Assembly: GCA_019636015.1 (NCBI GenBank) | Contig: JAHBYJ010000001.1 | Location: forward strand, 1,426,001 to 1,490,000 | Reading direction: 5' to 3' | DNA: 64,000 nucleotides | From: Parvibaculaceae bacterium | Lineage (GTDB): Bacteria > Pseudomonadota > Alphaproteobacteria > Parvibaculales > Parvibaculaceae | In this document: one piece after another, positions 33,330 through 41,334 of the stretch | How the letters are laid out: each line of letters begins with the position of its first letter | Numbering within the stretch: position 1 is the first letter of the stretch | Notes under the pieces: model-generated | Database searches by the model: none | Told to the model about the DNA's origin: nothing | What the model saw: only the letters and a program-made list of their open reading frames with translations | Program-made: the position numbers and the translations under genes

Positions 33330-35426
33330 TCAGCGCCCGCCGACGCGGAAATCGGGATTCCGGCGGTTGCCTTCCTGCCGCCCTTCGAGCTTCGGCGCGG
33401 CATTGAAGATATCCGCAAGGTCTGCGAAGAAGCCGCTCCGGGGCGTCGTCGCCGTCACGATGGAGGCATCGCGGTAGCGCACGGCGCCAGGCAGCGGCGC
33501 AGGCGCCCGGCCGCTCTCCGCCGCATCCATGTAGCTGCGCCACGCAACGGCGGCGAAATTGCCGCCCGCGGCGCCCTGGGTCGGCGAATTGTCGTCATTG
33601 CCGAACCACACGCCCGCCACCTCATGGCCCGTATAGCCGATGAACCAGGCATCGCGATTATCCTGGCTCGTGCCGGTCTTGCCGGCGGCGAGGCGGCCCG
33701 AAGGCGCGGCGGCGCGGCCCGTGCCTTCCGTCATCACCTGATGCAGCATGTAGGTCATGTCATGCGCCTGCGAGGCGGGAATGGCCTGCTCGAGCTTCGG
33801 CTCATGCCGGTAGAGCACATCGCCATTCTCGCTCTCGATGGCGCGGATGCCATAGGGCGGGGCGCGGCGGCCGTCATTGCCGAAGGCGGAATAGGCGGAG
33901 GTGAGTTCGAGCAGCGTCACCTCGCCGCTGCCGAGCGCGATGGAGAGGTTGCGCTGCAGCGGACTCTCGATGCCGAGCTTCCGCGCCGCGCCGAGAATGC
34001 GGTCCATGCCGATCTTCTCGCCAACCTGCACCGTGATCGTATTGACAGAATTGGCAAGCGCGGTCGCAAGCGTCACCGTGCCCCAGTTGCGGTCCGAAAC
34101 ATTGCGCGGCTGCCAGCCGCCCATGGATACGGGCTCGTCCGTTACCGGGCTCTCCGGCGTGAAACCGGCTTCGAGCGCCGCGAGATAGACGATCGGCTTG
34201 AAGGCGGAGCCGGGCTGTCGTTTCGCCTGCGTCGCGCGATTGAACTGGCTTTCGACATAGGATTTGCCGCCCACCATGGCGAGCACGGCGCCGTCGGGCG
34301 CAAGCGCCACCAGCGCGCCTTGCGACACATTGCGGTCGCCGCCCATTTCATCCAGCGCCTTTCGGATGGCGTTTTCGGCCGCCGTCTGCCGCGCCGGATT
34401 GATGGTGCTGCGCACGGTCACATGGCCCGTGAGCTCCGGATAGGCCTGGCGCACCTGCTCGGCCACCCAGTCCACGAAATATTCGCGCCCCGCCTCCTTG
34501 GTGCGCGGCAGCACATCGGCAGGGTTTGCCCGCGCGCCTGCAACTTCCTCTTCGGTCAGCGCGCCCGCATCGACCAGCCGGTCGAGCACCTGGTTCGCGC
34601 GGTAGCGCGCCTGCGCGAGATCGTTCGTCGGTGCAAAGCGGCTCGGTGCCTTGGGCAGTCCCGCCAGCACCGCCGCTTCCGGCAGCGACACGTCGCGCAC
34701 CGACTTGCCGAAATAATAGCGAGCCGCGGCATCCACGCCGTAATTGCCGGCGCCCATATAGATGCGGTTCAGATAGAGCGTCAGGATCTCGTCCTTGCTC
34801 AGATTGTTCTCGAGCCACATCGTGATCAGCGCTTCCTGCGCCTTGCGCCAGATCGTGCGGCTGTTGTCGAGATAGAGGTTCTTCGCCACCTGCTGGGTGA
34901 TCGTCGAGCCGCCTTCCACCAGCGAGAAGGCCTTGATGTTGCTCCACATGGCGCGCGCAATGCCGCGCGGATCGAAACCGTTATGCTCGTAGAAGCGGCG
35001 GTCTTCCGTCGCGAGCACCGCCTTCACGAGATAGGGCGGCATCTCGCCAAGCGGCACGGTCGGTGCGGTCCGCCTTCCGCGAATACCGATTTCCTCATCC
35101 GCCGCATTCAGCACGCGGATCGAAAGCGTTTCCATCTGCGCGCGGTCGATCGCGCGTTGCAGGTCGGGCAGGGTAAGAAAGACGAGCGCGGCAAAGCCTA
35201 TGCAGGCCGCCGTGATGCCGAACGAAACCCAGGTGAGCACCCGCATGGGCATGCTTTTCGGCTGGCGGCGCCAGAAGGGTCTACGGCCGCTCTCTTCCTC
35301 GTCCTCGGGCGGCGGCGCATCGCGCATCATCTGCGCGCGGCGGAAGGCCTCGCGCATGGGATAGTGCGGATCGTCTTTCTCGTCGTCGGACAAGGTTAAC
35401 CGCCTCGCTGGCCCCGGTTGGAGCAT
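33330..35426 (-). CDS. Penicillin-binding protein 1A family (bifunctional)
   Basis: 698 aa from ATG 35426. A cytoplasmic acidic segment precedes the membrane helix VLTWVSFGITAACIGFAALV. The GT51 transglycosylase domain has LATEDRRFYEHNGFD, EGGSTITQQVAKNLYLDNSR and KDEILTLYLNRIYMG. The transpeptidase domain has S-x-x-K in GSAFKPIVYLA, SxN in LANSVNTI and KTG in AAGKTGTSQDN. It polymerises and crosslinks peptidoglycan. No good Shine-Dalgarno serves ATG 35426; TTG 35393 has GAGGCGG six bases upstream and may be the true start. Confidence 0.93.
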   Translation of the reverse strand: MLQPGPARRLTLSDDEKDDPHYPMREAFRRAQMMRDAPPPEDEEESGRRPFWRRQPKSMPMRVLTWVSFGITAACIGFAALVFLTLPDLQRAIDRAQMETLSIRVLNAADEEIGIRGRRTAPTVPLGEMPPYLVKAVLATEDRRFYEHNGFDPRGIARAMWSNIKAFSLVEGGSTITQQVAKNLYLDNSRTIWRKAQEALITMWLENNLSKDEILTLYLNRIYMGAGNYGVDAAARYYFGKSVRDVSLPEAAVLAGLPKAPSRFAPTNDLAQARYRANQVLDRLVDAGALTEEEVAGARANPADVLPRTKEAGREYFVDWVAEQVRQAYPELTGHVTVRSTINPARQTAAENAIRKALDEMGGDRNVSQGALVALAPDGAVLAMVGGKSYVESQFNRATQAKRQPGSAFKPIVYLAALEAGFTPESPVTDEPVSMGGWQPRNVSDRNWGTVTLATALANSVNTITVQVGEKIGMDRILGAARKLGIESPLQRNLSIALGSGEVTLLELTSAYSAFGNDGRRAPPYGIRAIESENGDVLYRHEPKLEQAIPASQAHDMTYMLHQVMTEGTGRAAAPSGRLAAGKTGTSQDNRDAWFIGYTGHEVAGVWFGNDDNSPTQGAAGGNFAAVAWRSYMDAAESGRAPAPLPGAVRYRDASIVTATTPRSGFFADLADIFNAAPKLEGRQEGNRRNPDFRVGGR

Positions 35427-35572
35427 CCTCGGGAGAGCCGTTTCATGCGAGCACCATGCCAGCCCCCGAGGCGGAAACATGGATCAAAAGGAGACTGGCC
35501 GAACTTTGTGAATGGAATAGGGCGGCATGGCGGCGATGAGAGGGCAGATGCGCCCCCTTGCCCCGGTCCCCT

Positions 35573-35601
35573 TTGACAAATCGGCGCGGGCGGGGTTCTG
35601 T
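35573..35601 (+). promoter_or_regulatory. Candidate promoter for a leaderless ycgN transcript
   Basis: TTGACA (35573-35578) is followed after exactly 17 bases by TTCTGT (35596-35601). The expected start of transcription falls on the A of the ATG at 35608, and no Shine-Dalgarno precedes that ATG. The -10 match is poor, so the case rests on the perfect -35 and spacing. Confidence 0.35.
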
Positions 35602-35607
35602 CCCGAA

Positions 35608-36069
35608 ATGACCGCCGCCCCCGAACCCTTCTGGCGCGCAAAGCGCCTCGATGAAATGACCCGCGAGGAGTGGGAAAGCCTCTGCGACGGCTGCGCCAAA
35701 TGCTGCCTGATCAAGCTCGAGGACGAGGATACCGGCGAGATCGAATATACCGACATCGCCTGCCGCCTCCTCGACGCCGAGACCTGCCGCTGCAAGGACT
35801 ATGGCAACCGCTCCATCCTCGTGCCCGATTGCGTCACCCTCACGCCGAAGAACCTCGAGGACATCGACTGGATGCCGCCTTCCTGCGCCTACCGGCTGCT
35901 GAAGGAGGGCAAGGATCTCCCCTGGTGGCACCCGCTCGTCTCCGGCGAATATGAGGCCGTCCGCCTTGCCGGTATGTCCGTTTACGGAAGGTTCCTCTTC
36001 GAGGACGAAGCCGATATGGAAGACCTCGAAGCCCGGATCGTGGACTGGCCCCTGATCCAGCCCGAATAG
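35608..36069 (+). CDS. YcgN/UPF0260 family cysteine cluster protein
   Basis: 153 aa, the usual YcgN length. [20 protein letters not shown] is followed by [38 protein letters not shown] and [20 protein letters not shown], so the eight-cysteine pattern of the family is complete and probably binds a metal or Fe-S cluster. The protein is cytoplasmic and its function is unknown. ATG 35608 gives the family start; an upstream in-frame ATG at 35527 adds non-conserved residues. It is divergent from the PBP1A gene. Confidence 0.9.
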   Translation: MTAAPEPFWRAKRLDEMTREEWESLCDGCAKCCLIKLEDEDTGEIEYTDIACRLLDAETCRCKDYGNRSILVPDCVTLTPKNLEDIDWMPPSCAYRLLKEGKDLPWWHPLVSGEYEAVRLAGMSVYGRFLFEDEADMEDLEARIVDWPLIQPE

Positions 36070-36132
36070 GGGACTGATCCGGAAGCCGCCCCGGGCCGTA
36101 AGGGAGGGAAACCGCCTCCGGAGGAAAGTCCG

Positions 36133-36519
36133 ATGAGCTACGCAATCGCCTATGTGGCCACCGCCATCGTGTTTCTCGGCCTGGACTACCTCTGGCTTGC
36201 CTATGCGGCCAGGGAATTCTACGCCCGCTCCATCGGCCACCTGATGCGCGATGCGCCGGATTTCGGGGCGGCGGCGGTCTTCTATCTCTTTTATATTGCG
36301 GGGGTCGTCTTCTTCGCCGTCATGCCCGCTGAGAGCTGGAAGGGCGCGGTCCTGCGCGGCGCGCTGCTCGGCCTGCTCGCCTATGGAACCTACGACATGA
36401 CCAACCTCGCCACCCTCAAGGGCTGGCCCTGGCGCATGGCGGCGGTAGACATGGCCTGGGGCGCCTTCCTCACGGCCACGGCCGCGCTTGGCGGCTACCT
36501 CGCCTTCCGCAGCGTGTGA
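36133..36519 (+). CDS. DUF2177 family integral membrane protein
   Basis: 128 aa with four predicted helices (YAIAYVATAIVFLGLDYLWL, AAVFYLFYIAGVVFFAVMPA, LRGALLGLLAYGTYDMTNLA, AAVDMAWGAFLTATAALGGY). The YGTYDMTNLATLKGW segment is the DUF2177 signature. It is an inner-membrane protein of unknown role. CGGAGGAAAG before ATG 36133 is a good ribosome-binding site. The first base of the Pho-box-like repeat upstream of pit directly follows this gene's stop codon, so the two are probably transcribed separately. Confidence 0.85.
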   Translation: MSYAIAYVATAIVFLGLDYLWLAYAAREFYARSIGHLMRDAPDFGAAAVFYLFYIAGVVFFAVMPAESWKGAVLRGALLGLLAYGTYDMTNLATLKGWPWRMAAVDMAWGAFLTATAALGGYLAFRSV

Positions 36520-36548
36520 CTGTCATCGAACCGTCAAAAAAACGTCAC
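36520..36548 (+). promoter_or_regulatory. Pho-box-like triple direct repeat before pit
   Basis: CTGTCAT (36520), CCGTCAA (36531) and ACGTCAC (36542) are 7-base direct repeats at an exact 11-base period, separated by 4-base CGAA and AAAA spacers. This is the geometry of PhoB binding sites (consensus CTGTCAT). It lies 82 bases before the phosphate transporter start. In Sinorhizobium PhoB represses a pit operon, so repression is as likely as activation. Confidence 0.75.
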
Positions 36549-36629
36549 ACCGGGTAGGCGGAGGCCGCCCGAAATGATAAAGGCTCCTCCCGGCGGAACG
36601 GTCTGGACAGCCGCCGGCGGGGAGGGCCA

Positions 36630-38138
36630 GTGGCGAAAAGCGCGCTCGACAAGGATCTGAAAAAGGTCGGAAGCCTCGAAGAGGCGACGCAGGCCCTGTC
36701 CCGCTCCATCGCGGCGCCGGGCCTCGCGATCCTCTTCCTCCTTGCCATCTTCCTTTTCATGATGGGCATCGCGCCCGCCGGCCCCTTGAGCCTCTTCGTC
36801 ATCGCGGGCGGGGTCGTCGCCGGCTACATGGCGCTCAACATCGGCGCGAATGACGTCGCGAACAATATGGGCCCCGCGGTCGGCAGCCGCGCCCTGCCGC
36901 TCGGCGCCGCCCTCGTCATTGCCGCGATCTGCGAGGCGGCGGGCGCCATTCTCGCAGGCGGCGACGTGGTGAACACCATCTCGCGCAACATCGTCGTGCC
37001 CGAAGCCGATTTCGCCGTGCGCGATTTCGTCATGTTGATGATGGCCTCCTTCCTCGCCGCGGCAATCTGGATTCACCTCGCGACCTTCCTCAACGCGCCC
37101 GTCTCGACCACGCATTCGATCGTCGGCGGCGTGCTCGGCGCAGGCATCGCGGCGGCGGGCTTCGGCATCGTCAACTGGGGCACGATGGGCGCTATCGCGG
37201 CGAGCTGGGTCATTTCGCCGGTCATGGGCGGCGTGATCGCGGCGGCGCTGCTCGGCTTCATCAAATGGCGCGTTCTCTTCCGCGAGGATCGTCTCGCCGC
37301 CGCGCGCACCTGGGTGCCGGTGATGATCGGCCTCATGGCGGGCGTCTTCGCCATGTATCTGTCGCTGAAGGGCCTCTCGAAAATCTGGAAGCCCTCCATG
37401 GGCACCGTCTGGCTGCTCGGCATCGCCGCCTTCGTCATCGCCACGCTGGCGACGCGCCCGCTGATCCTGCGCCGTGTGCCGCAGCTCGAAAACCGCCGCA
37501 AGCATGTGGCGTCCCTCTTCACCATCCCGCTCATCTTCGCCGCCGCGCTTCTCTCCTTTGCGCATGGCGCGAATGACGTCGCGAATGCGGTCGGCCCGCT
37601 CGCCGCCATTGTCTCCGCCGCCGAAACCGGCGAGGCGGCCTCCGACAGGGTGGCGCTGCCGCTCTGGGTGCTGCTGATCGGCGCCATGGGCATCTCGCTC
37701 GGCCTCGCGCTGTTCGGTCCGCGCCTCATCCGCACCGTCGGCGCGAAGATCACCAAGATGGATGCGCCCCGCGCCTATTGCGTCGCGCTCGCCGCCGCCA
37801 TCACCGTGCTCATCGCCTCGGCGCTCGGCCTGCCCGTCTCCTCGACGCATATCGCCATCGGCGGCATTTTCGGCGTCGGCTTCCTGCGTGAGCAGCTTGC
37901 CAATCTCGGCCTGAGCGCCGACGGCCAGAAGGCGCCCAAACCGAAGGCGAGCGAGCCGTCCTCGCTCTCGAAATCGCCGGAAGAGGCGATCCGCAAGCAG
38001 GTGAAACGCGAGAAGCGCCGCCTCGTCCGCCGCCGCCATGTCGTCACCATCGCCGCCGCCTGGGTGATCACGGTGCCGGCCGCCGGCCTTCTCGCCGGTT
38101 TCTTCTACTGGCTGATGAAATTCGTCTCGGACTTCTGA
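36630..38138 (+). CDS. pit: Inorganic phosphate transporter, Pit/PHO4 family
   Basis: 502 aa with about ten membrane helices. The duplicated PHO4 signature is present in both halves: ALNIGANDVANNMGP and FAHGANDVANAVGPLAA. PVSTTHSIVGGVLGAGIAAA and PVSSTHIAIGGIFGVGFLRE are the matching loop repeats. It performs low-affinity metal-phosphate/proton symport across the inner membrane. A basic cytoplasmic segment (KQVKREKRRLVRRRHVV) precedes the last helix. The start is GTG 36630 behind GGGGAGGG. A Pho-box-like repeat lies upstream. Confidence 0.94.
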   Translation: MAKSALDKDLKKVGSLEEATQALSRSIAAPGLAILFLLAIFLFMMGIAPAGPLSLFVIAGGVVAGYMALNIGANDVANNMGPAVGSRALPLGAALVIAAICEAAGAILAGGDVVNTISRNIVVPEADFAVRDFVMLMMASFLAAAIWIHLATFLNAPVSTTHSIVGGVLGAGIAAAGFGIVNWGTMGAIAASWVISPVMGGVIAAALLGFIKWRVLFREDRLAAARTWVPVMIGLMAGVFAMYLSLKGLSKIWKPSMGTVWLLGIAAFVIATLATRPLILRRVPQLENRRKHVASLFTIPLIFAAALLSFAHGANDVANAVGPLAAIVSAAETGEAASDRVALPLWVLLIGAMGISLGLALFGPRLIRTVGAKITKMDAPRAYCVALAAAITVLIASALGLPVSSTHIAIGGIFGVGFLREQLANLGLSADGQKAPKPKASEPSSLSKSPEEAIRKQVKREKRRLVRRRHVVTIAAAWVITVPAAGLLAGFFYWLMKFVSDF

Positions 38139-38144
38139 TCCGCG

Positions 38145-38606
38145 TCAGCGGAACTCCTTGAGCATCATCGCGAGGTCCGCGAGATGGGGGTCCGAGAGAA
38201 GCTGCTGCGCCTCGCGCAGCCCCGCCCAATGCCGCCGCCGCTGCGACCGCTCTTCCCAGGCCTCGTGCTGGCGCGTCACCAGCAGCGGATACATGTCCAC
38301 CTCGATCGGCGTCACGCGCACGCCGCGCCGCTTGATCGTGCGCCAGGCGCCAAGCGGCATGTCGCGCACCTCGCCTTCCACGCCCGCTTCCTCAAGCGCC
38401 TCGCGCGCGGCAGCCTCATGCGGCGTCAGGCCCTCCATCAGCCCGCCCTTCGGGAATATCCAGCGCCCGCTCCGCCGCGATGTCACCAGCAGCACCGCCA
38501 CCTGCCCGTCGATCACCGCATAGGGAATGGCCCCCGCTTGCCGTTCGATTTCGGACTGGCGGGCGACGAAGCGGAAGCGGAGCGAGGTGGCAAGTCGTTG
38601 CAGCAT
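38145..38606 (-). CDS. Nudix hydrolase (diphosphoinositol/diadenosine polyphosphate type)
   Basis: 153 aa. The Nudix box is GGLMEGLTPHEAAAREALEEAGVEG, quoted here only as its GGLMEG start and REALEEAG core (residues about 55-75), preceded by GRWIFPKG, a feature of DIPP/Ap(n)A-type Nudix enzymes. It should cleave a nucleoside or inositol polyphosphate using Mg2+ in the cytoplasm. It starts at ATG 38606 and is convergent with pit, six bases apart. The substrate is not determinable from sequence alone. Confidence 0.88.
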   Translation of the reverse strand: MLQRLATSLRFRFVARQSEIERQAGAIPYAVIDGQVAVLLVTSRRSGRWIFPKGGLMEGLTPHEAAAREALEEAGVEGEVRDMPLGAWRTIKRRGVRVTPIEVDMYPLLVTRQHEAWEERSQRRRHWAGLREAQQLLSDPHLADLAMMLKEFR

Positions 38607-38678
38607 GATTCCCCCGGGGGCTTGGCCGGTGGCGGGAGTGTGCCGTGACTCGGGCAGAAAGGGGAGTCGGTCCGGCGT

Positions 38679-39179
38679 CTATTCGCCCGTTCCGCGGGCC
38701 TCGAGCCGGCGGCGGGGCGACGGCCCGCGATAGGAGGGCGTCTCGACGAAATGGATCGGCCGCGAGACCGCGTTCACGATCGCCTCATAGAGCATTTCGG
38801 CCGAAAGCGGCTTCAGCAGATAATCCGTCACGCCCTGGTCGCGCGCATGTGTGACGTTTTCGCGACCCGCATGGCCCGAGATCATCAGGATCGGCACTTC
38901 GGGATTGGCCGCGTCTCCCGCGTCGCTCGCGCGGATGCGCCGCGTCATTTCAAGCCCGTCCATCGGCGTCATCGCACCATCGGTGATGATGATGTCCGGC
39001 CGTTCGGCGGCAAAGGCGGTAAGCCCCCTTGCGCCGTCATGCGCGACGATGATGCGCCCCACGCCCATGGACTCGAGCAGCGCCGTCAGCAGCCTCTGCA
39101 TTTCGGCGCTGTCCTCGACCACGAGAATGCTGAGGCGGCGGAAGAAGTCCGGATCTGCCTTCGCGGGGCCTGCGGTCAT
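38679..39179 (-). CDS. CheY-like response regulator (second of pair)
   Basis: 166 aa. The receiver has acidic ED in LVVEDSAEM, the phospho-acceptor Asp in IIITDGAMTPMDG, and the conserved Lys in DYLLKPLS. No output domain follows, only a basic tail, FVETPSYRGPSPRRR. The tail is shared with the other receiver in this operon (FVETPTYRGPDRRRR). The ATG overlaps the Hpt gene stop by four bases. It probably accepts phosphate from the Hpt protein or an unlinked hybrid kinase. Confidence 0.88.
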   Translation of the reverse strand: MTAGPAKADPDFFRRLSILVVEDSAEMQRLLTALLESMGVGRIIVAHDGARGLTAFAAERPDIIITDGAMTPMDGLEMTRRIRASDAGDAANPEVPILMISGHAGRENVTHARDQGVTDYLLKPLSAEMLYEAIVNAVSRPIHFVETPSYRGPSPRRRLEARGTGE

Positions 39180-39724
39180 CCCGCGATCTTCCGCTTCGCG
39201 AGATCGGCGGCGACGAGCCGCTCGAGCGCGGCGAGCGTTTCCGTGGTGATGGCGGGGTCGGTGCCGGGATTGTCCACCGCCTCGCGAATGGCGTCCACAT
39301 GGAGGCGGATGACGGACGCATCGCGCCAGTCCTCTTCGCGGGCCTTTTCGAGATAGAGGCAGAGCGAATTCGCGAAACGGCCGATCACCGGAAAGCCGAA
39401 CGTACCGGCAAGCCCGCGCATGTCATGCGTGAGCGAATAAAGCCGCTCGCGCGCTTCCCCGTCGCCTTTCGCTGCGGGGTCCACCAGAAGCTGAAGCATC
39501 GAGACCTGCGCCGACAGCGCCTCCGCATATTTCGTTTCGAGCTTGCGGATCGTCGTCTGCATCTTGTCGAGCACGCGCGGATCGAGCCGCATCGGCGCCG
39601 TATGGCTCGTGCCGAGCTTGCGTTCGGCGATGGACGGCACGCGGATGAAGCGCACATCGGGCGGCGTCTCGCTCATCGGGACGTCCCGCCCGGCAAGGCG
39701 CGAATGAGTCACGGATGCGGACAT
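39176..39724 (-). CDS. Hpt-like histidine phosphotransfer protein
   Basis: 182 aa from ATG 39724, which has GAGGGG six bases upstream. The C-terminal half is a four-helix Hpt bundle with the candidate phospho-histidine in SLTHDMRGLAGTFGF, followed by FANSLCLYLEKA. The first about 75 residues are a less conserved extension with a predicted helix (VLDKMQTTIRKLETKYAEAL). It sits between two receivers with 4-base or near overlaps on both sides, implying a local phosphorelay. An in-frame TTG at 39742 could add six residues. Confidence 0.82.
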   Translation of the reverse strand: MSASVTHSRLAGRDVPMSETPPDVRFIRVPSIAERKLGTSHTAPMRLDPRVLDKMQTTIRKLETKYAEALSAQVSMLQLLVDPAAKGDGEARERLYSLTHDMRGLAGTFGFPVIGRFANSLCLYLEKAREEDWRDASVIRLHVDAIREAVDNPGTDPAITTETLAALERLVAADLAKRKIAG

Positions 39725-39738
39725 GGTTTTCCCCTCGC

Positions 39739-40236
39739 TCAAAGCAGCGCCACCGAGCCGCGGCGGTCGGTGCCGTCGAAGGGCGCGTCGCGGCGGCGGC
39801 GGTCCGGCCCGCGATAGGTCGGCGTCTCCACGAAGACGCGCGGCCGGTCGATCACCTGGATCAGGCGTTCGTAGAGCGCGCGGGCCGAGATCGGCTTCGA
39901 CAGGAATTCGGTAATGCCGATGTCGCGCGCCCGCTCCACGGATTCGAGATCGGTATGTCCGGACACCATGATGATGGGAATCATGCCGAGCGCGCGGCCG
40001 CGCAGGCTCCGCAGGCGCTTGGCGAACATGAAGCCGTCGCCCGGCACCATCGCGGCATCCGTGATGACGATATCGGGCTCCTTGGAATTCAGAAGATCCC
40101 AGGCTTCCTCGCCATTGATCGCGAGGTGAACCTCGGCAACCCCGAGCGCCTGAAGCAGCGTCATCAGCAGATGGCGCATATAGGCGCTGTCATCCACGAC
40201 GAGCACGCTGAGCTTTTCGAATACCGGCTGCGTCAT
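39739..40236 (-). CDS. CheY-like response regulator (first of pair)
   Basis: 165 aa. Receiver motifs: DD in VLVVDDSAYM, phospho-Asp in IVITDAAMVPGDG, Thr/Ser position in IIMVSGH and Lys in EFLSKPIS. After the receiver comes FVETPTYRGPDRRRRDAPF, the arginine-rich tail common to an alphaproteobacterial single-domain regulator group. It is the first gene of a three-gene operon, receiver - Hpt - receiver. No kinase is encoded nearby. It is cytoplasmic; the output is unknown. Confidence 0.9.
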   Translation of the reverse strand: MTQPVFEKLSVLVVDDSAYMRHLLMTLLQALGVAEVHLAINGEEAWDLLNSKEPDIVITDAAMVPGDGFMFAKRLRSLRGRALGMIPIIMVSGHTDLESVERARDIGITEFLSKPISARALYERLIQVIDRPRVFVETPTYRGPDRRRRDAPFDGTDRRGSVALL

Positions 40237-40402
40237 ACCCTGATTGTCCCCAACTCGTCAGGTGCGCGGGCGCCTCCACGGCGCACCACGGCATGTATGC
40301 GTCAACCTTAATGGCGAGGTCTTAACAAAGAGGAAGCGGAATAGGAGAACAATTCCAATACGTTCCGCGCGCAGAATGTTGAAGGACGGTTAACGGCCCG
40401 CG

Positions 40403-41278
40403 TCACGCCTTTGCGGAAACGAGCCAAACTGCGCTGGAGAGCCGCACGGCGCCGTCCTTCAGATGCGCTTCAAGTGCCTTGCGCACCGCATCCGAAATCG
40501 CGCCGCGCGGGGCGTCCGGCAGTTCCTTCATCGCGCGCGACAGCGGCCCGATCTCGAGCGACTGGTGAAGCGCCGCCTCCACCGGCTCCGCCCCTGCGCC
40601 GAGCGTAAGCTCGGCATCGAAAGGCTCGATCTCGATTGCGCCGAAGCCCGCTTCGGTGAGCACGCCGCGAAAGCGGTCGGCCTCGTCGAAGGCGAAGGGT
40701 CCGGGCGCGCCGGGTACGGGCGGCTCCTGCTCGGGCAGAAGCGATTTCGCCGCCATATAGGGAAGTGCCGCCCAGGCATTGTCTCTGAAGGCGCGCCAGC
40801 ATACGAAGGCCGTGCGCCCGCCCGGCGCCAGCGTGCCGCGCAGATGCGCGAAGGCCGCCACCGGCTTCTCGAAGAACATGATGCCAAAGCGCGAGGCGAG
40901 AATGTCGAAGGAGCCGGGCGCGAACTCATGCGAAGCCGCATCGGCGAGCAGGAATTCGGCGCTGCTGCCGAGCGCGGCGGCGCGTTCCTTCGCCCGCGCG
41001 ATCATCGGCGCGGAAATATCGGCGCCGAGCGCGCGGCCGGATGTCCCCGCAGCGGCGGCAAGGTCGAACGTCGTCGCGCCGCATCCGCAGCCGATATCCA
41101 TGATGCGCTCGCCGGGTTTCACCGCTGCAAGCGAAAGAACGGCGCCGGAAAAGGGAGCGAGCATTGCGTCAAGCCGGTCCTGGTGCCGCGCCCATTTCTC
41201 GCCTGCATCGCCGTTCCAGTATTCGATCTGGTCCGCATTCGAGCCGCGGGCTTCGAGCTTCCGGTCGGGTGACGACAT
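40403..41278 (-). CDS. Class I SAM-dependent methyltransferase
   Basis: 291 aa. Motif I is IMDIGCGCGATTFDLA, with the acidic end of beta-2 in LGADIS and motif IV-like FDILASRFGIMFFEKPVAAF. The region AQWNGDAGEKWARHQDRLDA-like start (NADQIEYWNGDAGEKWARHQ) is typical of a Bradyrhizobium-type UbiE/Coq5-like group. It is a cytoplasmic enzyme with unknown methyl acceptor. It starts at ATG 41278. It is co-directional with, but 166 bases upstream of, the phosphorelay operon. Confidence 0.85.
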   Translation of the reverse strand: MSSPDRKLEARGSNADQIEYWNGDAGEKWARHQDRLDAMLAPFSGAVLSLAAVKPGERIMDIGCGCGATTFDLAAAAGTSGRALGADISAPMIARAKERAAALGSSAEFLLADAASHEFAPGSFDILASRFGIMFFEKPVAAFAHLRGTLAPGGRTAFVCWRAFRDNAWAALPYMAAKSLLPEQEPPVPGAPGPFAFDEADRFRGVLTEAGFGAIEIEPFDAELTLGAGAEPVEAALHQSLEIGPLSRAMKELPDAPRGAISDAVRKALEAHLKDGAVRLSSAVWLVSAKA

Positions 41279-41334
41279 GGGGCAGGCCTCCTCCGTTTGG
41301 GGAGGCCATTGATAGCACGGCGCGGCGCGGCCGA

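Noticed and set aside
33291..35399. 702-codon open frame antisense to PBP1A
   Set aside because: PBP1A on the other strand has all catalytic motifs; the antisense product is Arg/His/Ala-rich with no fold signature.
36534..38039. 501-codon open frame antisense to pit
   Set aside because: Composition is dominated by R, D, G, E, H with no motif; the Pit protein on the plus strand is unambiguous.
40237..40402. CtrA site upstream of the phosphorelay operon
   Set aside because: TTAA pairs are present, but the spacing is 10 bases, not 7.
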